Shown: positions 1-6,269 of the stretch, piece after piece
How the letters are laid out: each line of letters begins with the position of its first letter
Numbering within the stretch: the first letter of the stretch is position 1
DNA from: Streptococcus suis
Lineage (GTDB): Bacteria; Bacillota; Bacilli; Lactobacillales; Streptococcaceae
Assembly: GCA_029593465.1 (NCBI GenBank)
Contig: JAKTNK010000005.1
Coordinates: 1 to 44,981, forward strand
Direction: 5' to 3'
Length of the DNA: 44,981 nucleotides
The notes under the pieces: model-generated
What the model was told of the DNA's origin: nothing
Seen by the model: the letters and a program-made list of their open reading frames with translations, nothing else
Database searches by the model: none
Program-made: the position numbers and the translations under genes

Positions 1-20
1 CCATCCGAGGATTATATAAG

Positions 21-54
21 AAAACCCGAAAAGAAGGCACTCTCTTCGGGTTTT
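21..54. terminator. Bidirectional hairpin terminator
   Basis: AAAACCCGAA (21-30) pairs with TTCGGGTTTT (45-54), so the stem has A/T tracts on both sides and could stop transcription from either strand. The gene it serves on the left lies outside the window. On the minus strand it lies about 75 bases past the stop of the integrase stump. Confidence 0.75.
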
Positions 55-127
55 CGGTCTGTACTGAAATCAAGGTATTATTGGGAATCCCAGATTAAAT
101 CATAGATACCGTAAGGGATTTTATTCT

Positions 128-634
128 TTATTTAAAACTTTGCAACAGAACCTTGGCATTCATACGCCCTAGTTCATTAATTTCATAGGACTGACCATAC
201 CAATTCATAAACGTTTGATACTGAGACCGTAAAATATCAGAAACTTTAGTATCCCCAAAAAATTCCTCAATTTTTCGTTTGCGTTTTTCATACTTCTTTA
301 TCGTTTGCTTTTGTAAGGGTTGAGGTAAAATCTCAACACTTAACCAAGCGTCAAATAATTCAACTAAACTCATATCGGGTTTCACTTGATAATCTAGTTG
401 ACTATCTAACCTGACTTCCATTTCTTTAGCTTCCTTATCCGCATCTTTTTTACGAGTAAAATGATTGATGTACCTATTATCTGGATTCCCACTACCGTTT
501 AAGTCAACTGTTTGTCCTTCAAAATAATCATCCACGGCATCTATGATAGCTTCTGGTAACTCTAGAAATTTTCTACCATAATTGTAACTATCGCAAATAT
601 CGCTATAATAATTTGTTATGAGCGTTACTGACAT
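128..634 (-). pseudogene. Tyrosine integrase, N-terminal fragment
   Basis: This is a 168-codon frame. The middle and end resemble the SAM-like core-binding domain of phage/ICE integrases: a helical stretch from about residue 90 (LVELFDAWL), then TIKKYEKRKRKIEEFFGD and a segment ending INELGRMNAKV. Integrases of this type normally run on for about 200 more residues with the catalytic R, H-x-x-R and Y. None of that is present. After MNAKV the frame continues VLLQSFK-stop, and those codons coincide with an IS6-type inverted repeat. The gene was therefore probably cut by an insertion and deletion, and the product cannot recombine DNA. It marks the left region as an old integrated element. A separate C-terminal integrase fragment lies at about 42.8 kb; nothing shows that the two once belonged together. 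Confidence 0.7.
131..152 (-). mobile_element. IS6-family (IS1216-like) terminal inverted repeat, solo end
   Basis: On the minus strand the stretch reads GGTTCTGTTGCAAAGTTT followed by TAAA. This is the conserved end of IS6-family elements such as IS1216. No transposase or second end is visible nearby. It sits at the 3' end of the integrase stump, so the last codons of that reading frame and its stop are insertion-sequence DNA. Recognition is from memory of the IS6 terminus, not from a search. Confidence 0.65.
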
Positions 635-657
635 CTTCTTTACCTACTTCCTAAACT

Positions 658-681
658 AAAAAAGGAAGACAACTATCTTCC
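658..681 (-). terminator. Terminator after small membrane peptide gene
   Basis: GGAAGAC (664-670) pairs with its complement at 675-681. On the minus strand the stem is followed by a run of six T (plus-strand A run 658-663). It lies directly after the 39-codon membrane peptide gene and before the integrase stump. Confidence 0.75.
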
Positions 682-792
682 CTGACTATTACAAACTAAC
701 ATGACCCATAAAACCATTAGAAATGCGATTAATGCCCAAAAAACCGATTTTTTTACCATGACATAACTTTCAAATTTCACTTTATCTATCAC
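673..792 (-). CDS. Small single-pass membrane peptide, unknown
   Basis: This is a 39-codon frame with a GTG start, preceded by GAGGTG at a normal distance and followed at once by a terminator. The first half is polar and basic (MIDKVKFESYVMVKKS). The second half, VFWALIAFLMVLWVMLVC, is one membrane span. I do not recognise the family. Small one-span peptides of this kind are common in integrative elements and next to integrase genes, and one is possible here. The ribosome site, terminator and lack of overlap with other genes support a real gene, but the function is unknown. Confidence 0.5.
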   Translation of the reverse strand: MIDKVKFESYVMVKKSVFWALIAFLMVLWVMLVCNSQGR

Positions 793-810
793 TCTCTATC
801 ACCTCAAAAA

Positions 811-844
811 ATAGAAAAAGCCATGGCTAATTACCACGACTTTT
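811..844 (-). terminator. Terminator after hepT
   Basis: On the minus strand an imperfect stem (AGTCGTGG with CCATGGCT, loop TAATTAG) is followed by TTTTT. It lies about 35 bases after the hepT stop and ends the mntA-hepT unit. Confidence 0.65.
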
Positions 845-877
845 AATTAGTTACTTTAAATCTCTTTTTTGTGTCAA

Positions 878-1261
878 CTATTCTTCTGATAATTCTTTTT
901 CTAACAAAAATTTCAACTGATAAAGATTTTCTAGCGTTGTCGGTAAATAATTCTTTTCAATCCCAATAACCATCTTACTATTTAATTTACCGTAGTTATG
1001 ATAGGCTAAATTTCTAAAACCTTTTAACTGTGGCAAATTCAACAAATCAGAATATTTTTCTTTAAAAGCTTCTGATAATTTTCCTTGACTAGCTTGTTCA
1101 CCTATCTGACCTAAATGAACTGCTAACGTTGCAATAACCATGTCGTCGTCTAAAGGAATACCATACTTTATCGCTTTGGGAATAACTCCTTTAGCCTCTT
1201 CCGCATGTTTTATCATTTCTTTTACATAGACTAAATCAGTTTCTAAACTATGCGACCTCAT
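878..1261 (-). CDS. hepT: HepT-family RNase toxin
   Basis: The protein has 127 residues from the ATG at 1261, chosen because AGGTGG lies just upstream and because it overlaps the mntA stop by 14 bases, the usual coupling of such pairs. It belongs to the HepT/DUF86 HEPN-type RNases. The family catalytic motif R-x4-H-x-Y is intact as R83-NLAY-H88-N-Y90. Family knowledge: HepT cuts RNA (tRNA in studied cases), and the partner nucleotidyltransferase inactivates it by adding AMP to the motif tyrosine. Here mntA comes first and hepT second in one minus-strand transcript that ends at the terminator at 811-844. All motif residues are present, so it is probably active. The role (phage defence or element stabilisation) is inferred from the family and from the integrase remnant nearby. 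Confidence 0.88.
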   Translation of the reverse strand: MRSHSLETDLVYVKEMIKHAEEAKGVIPKAIKYGIPLDDDMVIATLAVHLGQIGEQASQGKLSEAFKEKYSDLLNLPQLKGFRNLAYHNYGKLNSKMVIGIEKNYLPTTLENLYQLKFLLEKELSEE

Positions 1262-1565
1262 ATACCACCTGTTTCTCTTCTTCAAATCGATGACTAATGG
1301 ATTGTAATAACGGTGAATCAGGATGCTTTATATCTTCTATATATAAAGCATCCACACCTTCTGGAAATAATTCTTGTAAACTGTAATATACTCCAAATAA
1401 ATCTGGAGAGGAGACCGTTTCTTTAAAGTCATAAACCAAATCAATATCACTCTTATTATCAGCTTCTCCTCGAGCATAAGAACCAAAAAGGTAGACAGCT
1501 GATAATTCATACTTATCCGCAATCGGTTTTATCATAGACTTTATATCTTCAATAGTATATACCAT
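1248..1565 (-). CDS. mntA: MntA-family nucleotidyltransferase antitoxin
   Basis: This 105-residue minimal nucleotidyltransferase has the signature G28-S29-YARGEADNKS-D40-I-D42-L, the GS-x10-D-x-D motif that binds nucleotide and Mg2+. Family knowledge: MntA transfers AMP to the active-site tyrosine of HepT and so silences it. The gene starts at an ATG with a TGAGG-type ribosome site and its 3' end overlaps hepT by 14 bases, so both proteins would be made together. A possible promoter lies in the short gap to the XRE gene (1566-1607), where the minus strand reads TATAATAGAGG. Together with hepT it forms a complete type VII toxin-antitoxin module. Confidence 0.88.
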   Translation of the reverse strand: MVYTIEDIKSMIKPIADKYELSAVYLFGSYARGEADNKSDIDLVYDFKETVSSPDLFGVYYSLQELFPEGVDALYIEDIKHPDSPLLQSISHRFEEEKQVVYEVA

Positions 1566-1607
1566 ACTGTTTACCTCACTTTATACCTCTATTATAACAC
1601 AATGCGC

Positions 1608-2027
1608 TTACTGCTCAATCTTTTCAATAATATCCGTAAGTAAAGCAATCACATCTGATTTATAAACCAATTTTACTTTCTTATCTAACGGAAAAACCAA
1701 CTGTTTGTAAGGGTGGCTATCTATCAGTTGTTTAACGAGACCATGAGAGAATTTATCATTAAGTCCAAACTCCCGCAAATCCCTATAAGAAATAACATCT
1801 TTTCGTGAAATTCCTGCTGCCACTTCTTGACGATTCATTAAGTCATTTATCGTACAACCATAATAATTTGAAATGGCTAAAAGCATTTCAAGGCTTGGTG
1901 TACGACTACCATTTTCATATCTAGCATAGGTAGTGAGTGTCACATCTAAATAAGTTGCTAGGACGGTTTTATCAATACCCCTATCAATCCGTAACTGTCT
2001 GATATTTTCTGCGATAATTGCTTTCAT
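1608..2027 (-). CDS. XRE-family transcriptional regulator
   Basis: This is a 139-residue protein. An HTH_3 (Cro/C1) domain covers about residues 1-62; VLATYLDVTLTTYARYENGSRTPSLEMLLAISNYYGC is the helix-turn-helix core and is typical of cytoplasmic repressors. The remaining 75 residues have no domain I recognise and contain no membrane span. Its upstream region (2028-2110) is closely related to the upstream region of the double-glycine peptide gene at 3061-3145 and contains a perfect 7-bp-arm dyad. I infer that the protein regulates itself and the peptide/CPBP protease unit, although no binding is shown. There is no SHP-type peptide gene next to it, and it is too short to be an Rgg regulator. 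Confidence 0.8.
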   Translation of the reverse strand: MKAIIAENIRQLRIDRGIDKTVLATYLDVTLTTYARYENGSRTPSLEMLLAISNYYGCTINDLMNRQEVAAGISRKDVISYRDLREFGLNDKFSHGLVKQLIDSHPYKQLVFPLDKKVKLVYKSDVIALLTDIIEKIEQ

Positions 2028-2088
2028 TTTTTCTCTTTATTATATCCTATGATTTTGATCACAGATTAAAGATAACAAAAATAATGTT

Positions 2089-2109
2089 TTAGAAATCGCT
2101 ATTTTCTAA
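2089..2109. promoter_or_regulatory. Dyad in XRE promoter region, candidate operator
   Basis: TTAGAAA (2089-2095) and TTTCTAA (2103-2109) form a perfect inverted repeat around 7 bases, about 60 bases before the XRE start codon. A looser version occurs at the matching place before the double-glycine peptide gene (about 3122-3145). The position suits an operator for the adjacent XRE protein. This is an inference. Confidence 0.5.
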
Positions 2110-2213
2110 CGAAATATCAAAAGATACACTAGCTCAGCTATCTGTTCGAACTGCTTGTTCAGTTGGGCTTCTCCCAGCCTTATCATAATCAACTCGCTCC
2201 ATTATAAGATATG

Positions 2214-2948
2214 TTACATATATACTCTCAAAACTTCTACTATAAAATCGAACGAAAGATAGGTATTAAGCAAAATATGACATACAATGGGGACTATTAG
2301 TGTTTTGGAGTAGGTATAAGCCATCGCAAATCCAAGACCACTAAGAAAAAAATAAACCACATGAATCAGACTAAAAGGATAAGCATAAGTATGCATGAGG
2401 CTAAATAGTAAGGCTGAAACAGATAACTTCATTATCAGTGGGCACTTATCCATTAAAGCCATCAGATACCCCCTAAACAGTAATTCCTCGAACAAAGGAC
2501 CTAAGATAAGCATATGAAGTAGAATCAACTCATCATAATAGACGCCTGTACTGTTAACTAGAAGATTGGCCCATGCTTGTCCATTGGCCGACAAAGGTAA
2601 GAGTCCCTCTATAAAGATCACTAAGGCATTCCAAATTAATCCCAAGACCAAAGCAAAAGCAACTCTATAAGATAATGGCTTTACTTGCCACAACCTAAGA
2701 CCATAACGTCTTTTTAAATAAAATAAGATCATGGAACTTAGGAAGATTAAGAGCAAAGTCTGCAACCAAAAGTAATGATCATCATAATATGACCCATTGT
2801 AAGCCATCAGAGAGGCTAGACCAATACCTCTATCATAAAGGATAAAGAAACCCAAAAAGATAAGACTATCAAACAACCTCTTCTTCCAACTCTTTAGAAA
2901 TACCATATCTTCCATAAAAGCTACCAAGTTATTTTTGTGTTGAATCAA
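2214..2948 (-). CDS. CPBP-family (CAAX/Abi) intramembrane protease
   Basis: The protein has up to 244 residues with six or more hydrophobic helices. The CPBP motifs are present: E154-E155-LLF-R159 in motif 1, FSLMH with H186 in motif 2, and H224-ILL-N228 in motif 3, numbered from the TTG at 2948. That start would overlap the upstream peptide gene by 20 bases; an ATG at 2915 is an alternative, and neither has a strong ribosome site, so coupling to the peptide gene is likely. Family knowledge: in streptococcal and lactobacillar bacteriocin loci these proteases (PncO/BlpY, PlnP, SkkI type) act as self-immunity factors. Here the gene directly follows a double-glycine peptide under a Sil/Blp-type promoter, which supports an immunity or peptide-processing role. 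The peptide/protease unit is separated from the main bacteriocin gene by an IS3 relic. Confidence 0.85.
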   Translation of the reverse strand: MIQHKNNLVAFMEDMVFLKSWKKRLFDSLIFLGFFILYDRGIGLASLMAYNGSYYDDHYFWLQTLLLIFLSSMILFYLKRRYGLRLWQVKPLSYRVAFALVLGLIWNALVIFIEGLLPLSANGQAWANLLVNSTGVYYDELILLHMLILGPLFEELLFRGYLMALMDKCPLIMKLSVSALLFSLMHTYAYPFSLIHVVYFFLSGLGFAMAYTYSKTLIVPIVCHILLNTYLSFDFIVEVLRVYM

Positions 2949-3060
2949 CTGAAATATCCCGAGGAAACATCATATAATCATGCCAAGGGACCTGAATTCC
3001 TCCAAGAACCTGCTCCAATTCTGCAATAGTTAGCTCTTTCACTTCAATTTTTTCTTTCAT
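2929..3060 (-). CDS. Double-glycine leader peptide (bacteriocin or pheromone precursor)
   Basis: This is a 43-codon gene with an AAGGAG ribosome site. The N-terminal 21 residues form a classical double-glycine leader, MKEKIEVKELTIAELE followed by QVLGG, with hydrophobic residues at the spacing recognised by C39-peptidase ABC exporters. Cleavage after GG would release 22 residues starting IQVPWHDYMMF and ending DSTQK: aromatic, carrying acidic residues, and without Gly-xxx-Gly or Cys. That is short for a class II bacteriocin and nearer to the size of Sil/Blp/Com pheromones. It is not the SilCR or ComC sequence I know. Two direct repeats at 3136-3167 mark a Sil/Blp-type promoter. The gene is co-transcribed and overlapping with a CPBP protease. 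No C39 exporter is in the window, so export must rely on one elsewhere. Confidence 0.72.
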   Translation of the reverse strand: MKEKIEVKELTIAELEQVLGGIQVPWHDYMMFPRDISVDSTQK

Positions 3061-3135
3061 ATTTTTCTCCTTATTATTTTATAGTTGTGATCACATTTTA
3101 ACCATAACAAAAATAGTAGTTTAAAAATATCTATT

Positions 3136-3167
3136 TCCTAAACTGTCATCGAAACGTCCTAAATGGT
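3136..3167 (-). promoter_or_regulatory. Sil/Blp-type direct-repeat promoter of the double-glycine peptide
   Basis: On the minus strand ACCATTTAGGA (3167-3157) is followed exactly 21 bases later by ACAGTTTAGGA (3146-3136). Paired repeats on a 21-bp period are the recognised binding pattern of streptococcal LytTR regulators (ComE, BlpR, SilA). About 39 bases after the start of the second repeat there is a weak extended -10 (TGTTATGGT) and no -35, as expected of an activated promoter. Confidence 0.75.
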
Positions 3168-3423
3168 AACAAATCGGATAAAAAACTCATAAAAATATCC
3201 TCCAAACTTAATTTGAGAGATATAAAGCCATCAACACTTCAAATTCAAAATGGATTTCGAGACTAAAATCAGTGGGGGCCCAATAATGATTCTATTTTAC
3301 AACGAATCCCACATCGTTACAAGGTTGTTCAGGAATAATATAATAACCACAAACTCTGTTCGATAATTCTTAATTCTGTAAAAATCGAGAATAGTGTAAT
3401 TCCACTAGTGACTGAAAGGTTTC
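3168..3423. other. Intergenic stretch, no gene seen
   Basis: About 250 bases between the double-glycine peptide promoter and the IS3 relic. It is AT-rich with stops in all frames. Part of it may be the outer end of the decayed insertion sequence, but I could not match paired terminal repeats with confidence. Confidence 0.4.
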
Positions 3424-4041
3424 TTAATGACTAAATTCCATTTTGAAAGCATGATAGGTGCTCTCAGCTACGGCCTTGTCATAAGGGCAACCCGCTTGAC
3501 TGAGGGAGCGGATGATTCCGAAGGCCTCCAACCTGTCATCCATTAGCTGATTATCAAACTCCTCTCCAAACACTTCTTGATTTTTCTAGCACCCTATCTG
3601 GACTGACGACTCTCAAGAAAAATGCGCTTGATCATCTCTTCAAGCTATACTTCAGATACTGGCTCTACAGCTTTGTAGCAATAGCTCGATTGTGGCATAT
3701 TCAGCAACGACACATAGCTGAAAGGCTATATTTACCCTTGTTAGCAGTGATGACTTCTCTTTTCGTGCCATAATCACCGCCGCTTGCTTTAGGATATCAA
3801 GTTTCATTTCGAGTTCTTTATTGCGCTTTCTAAGGTTAGTCAGTCCATGCTGTTCATCTATCAGATTATCAACGGCTTTACATGACCCTGTTGTTTTTGC
3901 CTGACGAATCCACTTATCGAAGGTTGAAGGAGCTGGGTCATATGCTTTGATAAGCTCCCTTCGTTTCATGTTAGCCTTGTGAAGGTCAAGGATTTGTTGC
4001 TTAAAGTCATCGGTGAAGTGGCGATGTCTTTTTCTAGACAT
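3424..4041 (-). pseudogene. IS3-family (IS150/IS861-like) transposase remnant
   Basis: An OrfA-type helix-turn-helix protein starts at 4041 (MSRKRHRHFTDDFKQQILDL, then STFDKWIRQAK and a leucine-rich helix NKELEMKLDILKQAAVIM). After about residue 97 the frame leaves the family pattern and runs out at 3652. At about 3590-3424 a second frame encodes only the C-terminal part of OrfB: FDNQLMDDRLEAFGI, then SQAGCPYDKAVAESTYHAFK and MEFSH-stop, which contains the family C-P-[YFM]-D-[KN]-A-x-x-E-S block with the last catalytic Glu. Most of OrfB, including the first two acidic residues, is missing, so the element is dead. It separates the double-glycine peptide/protease unit from the bacteriocin cluster. 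Confidence 0.8.
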
Positions 4042-4130
4042 ACTTTTCGCCTATTTCTCTTTAGTGTAGAATACTTTATAAAATCTGTCTAGATTAGTGT
4101 AACCGATTCAATTGTATAAATAAAGTCAAT

Positions 4131-4507
4131 CTTCCTTCAATCCCTTAAGTTGTTATTTGAACAAATGATAAAGCTAATGGTGTAAAACATGACTAAGACA
4201 AACCATTCAAAAAATATCAACGTGGTATCATTTTGTGTTAGGATACCCATCATAAGTAGCACTATTAGTAGGAGCAAAAAAAGAAAAGTCCTCTTGCAAT
4301 AGTCCTAAAGCGGTACATACATTTTGATAAAGAGTGTACTTCTTTATTTTTTAAGTAAAAAATAAAGTGAAAGACAGCCGCACTAATAGTACTAAATATC
4401 ACTAGAGAAATAATTTTAGCCATAGATATACCAAGTAAATACGCTGGCCATTCGAGTAACAACTCTGAAAGTATTATTGCGGTTAAAACTCTCATATGAT
4501 TTCCCAT
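4131..4507 (-). pseudogene. Bacteriocin immunity-like membrane protein, frameshifted in a T tract
   Basis: The frame starts at 4507 with AAGGTGAT upstream, 22 bases after the bacteriocin stop, and reads MGNHMRVLTAIILSELLLE through three hydrophobic stretches. It stops at 4265, just after a run of seven T on the minus strand (plus-strand A 4276-4282). If that run had eight T, the frame would continue LLLIVLLMMGILTQND and two further hydrophobic stretches to a stop near 4131, giving about 120 residues and four spans. This matches the size and layout of the neighbouring membrane protein at 5106. I therefore read it as a recently frameshifted gene, or one switched by slippage. Its position right behind a bacteriocin gene suggests immunity. 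A sequencing error in the homopolymer is the main alternative. Confidence 0.6.
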
Positions 4508-4528
4508 AACTTATCACCTTAGCATTTC

Positions 4529-4759
4529 TTAATGAGTTCTAAGTAAGGCCCACATTCCTGTACAATATTGGGAACCATAGATACCACCTGCAATAGCTCC
4601 AGGTGCACTGCCAATAATGCCTCCAATAGTTGTATCACCCAACGTACAAATTGCCAAAGCTTTTCCAGCTTCACCAGCTGAGATTTTGTTTCCACCTTCA
4701 ATATTTGAAAGCACCATTTCATCCATCACTTCACATTGTTCTAATGTTTTTGTATTCAT
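4529..4759 (-). CDS. Class IIb (Blp-like) bacteriocin precursor
   Basis: This is a 76-residue peptide with a strong AAGGAGG ribosome site. The double-glycine leader reads MNTKTLEQCEVMDEMVLSN then IEGG, very close to pneumococcal Blp leaders (MNTK...VMD...EGG). The mature part of 53 residues begins NKISAGEAGKALAICTLGDT and is rich in Gly/Ala with small-xxx-small motifs (GGIIG, GAIAGG), as in two-peptide pore formers. Two Cys residues could form a disulfide. Family knowledge: such peptides are exported by a C39 ABC transporter and insert in the membranes of competing bacteria. No partner peptide with intact leader lies beside it; the genes that follow are membrane proteins, probably immunity. 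Its promoter has a textbook Sil/Blp direct-repeat site at 4839-4870. Confidence 0.9.
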   Translation of the reverse strand: MNTKTLEQCEVMDEMVLSNIEGGNKISAGEAGKALAICTLGDTTIGGIIGSAPGAIAGGIYGSQYCTGMWALLRTH

Positions 4760-4804
4760 CTGAATACCTCCTTGTTTTATGTTGCGTGTCGCGACTACAA
4801 AGTC

Positions 4805-4870
4805 ATTATAGCAGCTGCTTAAAAAAGAGTGTCCAAAATCCTAAACGGTTGTTTAACTTTCCTAAATGGT
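4805..4870 (-). promoter_or_regulatory. Sil/Blp-type bacteriocin promoter
   Basis: On the minus strand ACCATTTAGGA (4870-4860) and ACCGTTTAGGA (4849-4839) lie 21 bases apart, followed by TATAAT at 4810-4805. There is no -35 hexamer. The layout equals that at 3136-3167, so both promoters should answer to the same LytTR regulator (SilA/BlpR type). Confidence 0.85.
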
Positions 4871-4998
4871 AACACATCAACTATCATACTCCGCTACCAA
4901 AACTTCATTATCATGCCATAGTTTCGCCATCTAACCCTTAAACCATCACTTCCAAGCTAACACCCTCTTTATTTCAAGTTTTTCGTTTCTAAAGAATA

Positions 4999-5035
4999 AA
5001 AATCAAGAAAACGAATTCATCGTCTCCTTGATTTT
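4999..5035 (-). terminator. Terminator after the immunity-like gene at 5106
   Basis: AAAATCAAG (4999-5007) pairs with CTTGATTTT (5027-5035). On the minus strand the stem ends in TTTTTA. It separates the 5.1-6.2 kb membrane protein genes from the bacteriocin promoter. Confidence 0.75.
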
Positions 5036-5105
5036 CTGGTATTCTCCTATTTATGAACGAAGATATGGCACTCAACCTAGTTCATAGTATTTAGTTACTA
5101 CCTAC

Positions 5106-5471
5106 CTAGCTGATATAACTAGTCCGATTTGGATATAATAGGAATATAACACTATTTGTTAATAGCATTGTTATTGGTACGATATCCTCTCCTAAGATAA
5201 AAAGAGGGACAACGACTAGAACTGACGCAACTATCCCTATAAGGAAAAGTTTCTTTTGTTGTTTAAAAAAACCATAGTTTGCTTGATAACATTTTAACAT
5301 GACATGAGCCCATACAACAACTAATATCTGCAATATTGTTAGTAACAAGAAATAGACTGTAAACGAACTCTCTTTGACACGAACTGTTTTAAAAAATAAG
5401 TAAAAGACTGTCAAGTCAATTGCCAAGCACAATCCAAATCCAAATCTAAGAAGACGTTTTAGTTTATCCAT
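5106..5471 (-). CDS. Four-span membrane protein, probable bacteriocin immunity
   Basis: The start is put at the second Met (5471) because GGAG lies right before it; the first Met at 5483 is itself inside that ribosome site. The protein has 121 residues with four hydrophobic helices (about 10-27, 37-57, 72-90 and 95-113) and a basic loop (YGFFKQQKKLF) between the second and third. I do not recognise a named family. Small multi-span proteins in this position in blp/sil islands are usually immunity proteins. It resembles in size the reconstructed protein at 4131-4507. No enzymatic motif is visible. Confidence 0.6.
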   Translation of the reverse strand: MDKLKRLLRFGFGLCLAIDLTVFYLFFKTVRVKESSFTVYFLLLTILQILVVVWAHVMLKCYQANYGFFKQQKKLFLIGIVASVLVVVPLFILGEDIVPITMLLTNSVIFLLYPNRTSYIS

Positions 5472-5498
5472 ATTTTTCTCCATAACTATTATGACAAC

Positions 5499-5681
5499 TC
5501 ATGTGCTTTTCAAATAGGTATATATAAAACTTAAACTAATGGCTAGCGTTATCCACCATTTCAAATCAATAGGTAAAAACGAGAATATGATAAAACTCAT
5601 AATAAGTGACAGAACAATGTAGATGATACCAAGAAGTTTATGTTGCATTGTGTGTAATCTGCGTGTGCGGTTGAAGTCCAT
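5499..5681 (-). CDS. Small two-span membrane protein of bacteriocin region
   Basis: The reading frame is open from 5732. The best start is ATG at 5681, preceded by AGGAAG, giving about 60 residues: a short basic head (DFNRTRRLH), then MQHKLLGIIYIVLSLIMSF and LKWWITLAISLSFIYTY, two membrane spans, and a polar tail. The family is unknown. It lies 28 bases upstream of the four-span gene and is probably co-transcribed with it. A decayed relative lies at 5908-5988 (shared run GIIYIVL and shared DNA), so the gene was once duplicated. An immunity role is a guess from context. Confidence 0.5.
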   Translation of the reverse strand: MDFNRTRRLHTMQHKLLGIIYIVLSLIMSFIIFSFLPIDLKWWITLAISLSFIYTYLKST

Positions 5682-5907
5682 TATAAGAGACTTCCTAACA
5701 TTGTTTACTAGAAATGACAGCTGAAAAGACACTCTATTTCTTGACGCAATACCCTACATCTGTCATCACAAAGATAGGAGCGGACTAAATAGTTGCGAAA
5801 TTAGGTTTTTGATTAACAATAACCATTTGAACTTGTGCATCATTTCATTTTTATTATCTGGAAGAGGGTTTGGAGATAATGACAACTTATTATTGATAAG
5901 ATACTAG

Positions 5908-5988
5908 GTAAGGAGCTGGAGTAAGATTTTAAGAACAATGTAGATGATACCGAGAATAAAAAGTTTTTTCTTATTATTCTTAAACATC
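5908..5988 (-). pseudogene. Decayed copy of the small membrane protein at 5499-5681
   Basis: On the minus strand ATG at about 5988 opens MFKNNKKKLFILGIIYIVLK, then a stop after 27 codons. The bases around 5932-5952 (aacaatgtagatgataccga) repeat those at 5612-5632 nearly exactly. It is a truncated paralogue. The flanking 5735-5905 holds no gene I can support. Confidence 0.5.
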
Positions 5989-6041
5989 AACAGTCAGACC
6001 TTTAGCTTAAGAAAGCAACCTTGTTTTGGCTAACAATCAGT

Positions 6042-6212
6042 TTATCGTTCTTTAAAGACATAATAGAGTGATGTGCAAAAACCAATCAAACAAATGACAA
6101 TCGTGCCCAAAAAATCATGGAAAAAATCCTGTCTGGTCAAGCCAAACCATAAACACCGACTAATCAGTAGCGTCATCGTACCGGTGACAGGAAAGTATAG
6201 CTTTTTTATCAT
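6042..6212 (-). CDS. Small two-span membrane protein
   Basis: This is a 56-codon gene with AAAGGA upstream: MIKKLYFPVTGTMTLLISRC, then a linker with Trp and charged residues, then FLGTIVICLIGFCTSLYYVF and a basic tail KER. Two membrane spans are likely. The family is not recognised. It is the first gene of the minus-strand membrane protein run that ends at 4999 and fits the pattern of small accessory or immunity proteins in Blp-type islands. I see no Sil/Blp direct repeat in front of it. Confidence 0.55.
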   Translation of the reverse strand: MIKKLYFPVTGTMTLLISRCLWFGLTRQDFFHDFLGTIVICLIGFCTSLYYVFKER

Positions 6213-6269
6213 ATTCTAATCCTTTCTGTAATCTCATCACCTCAACAGCCTTCGCCATTGGTTTAAGAG

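Noticed and set aside
2134-2202. 22-codon minus-strand frame (MERVDYDKAGRSPTEQ...) after the CPBP gene
   Set aside because: There is no ribosome site and it lies between two gene units; it may be the tail of a lost gene, but nothing supports translation.
4630-4872. 80-codon plus-strand frame opposite the bacteriocin gene
   Set aside because: It is antisense to a clear double-glycine bacteriocin with promoter and ribosome site.
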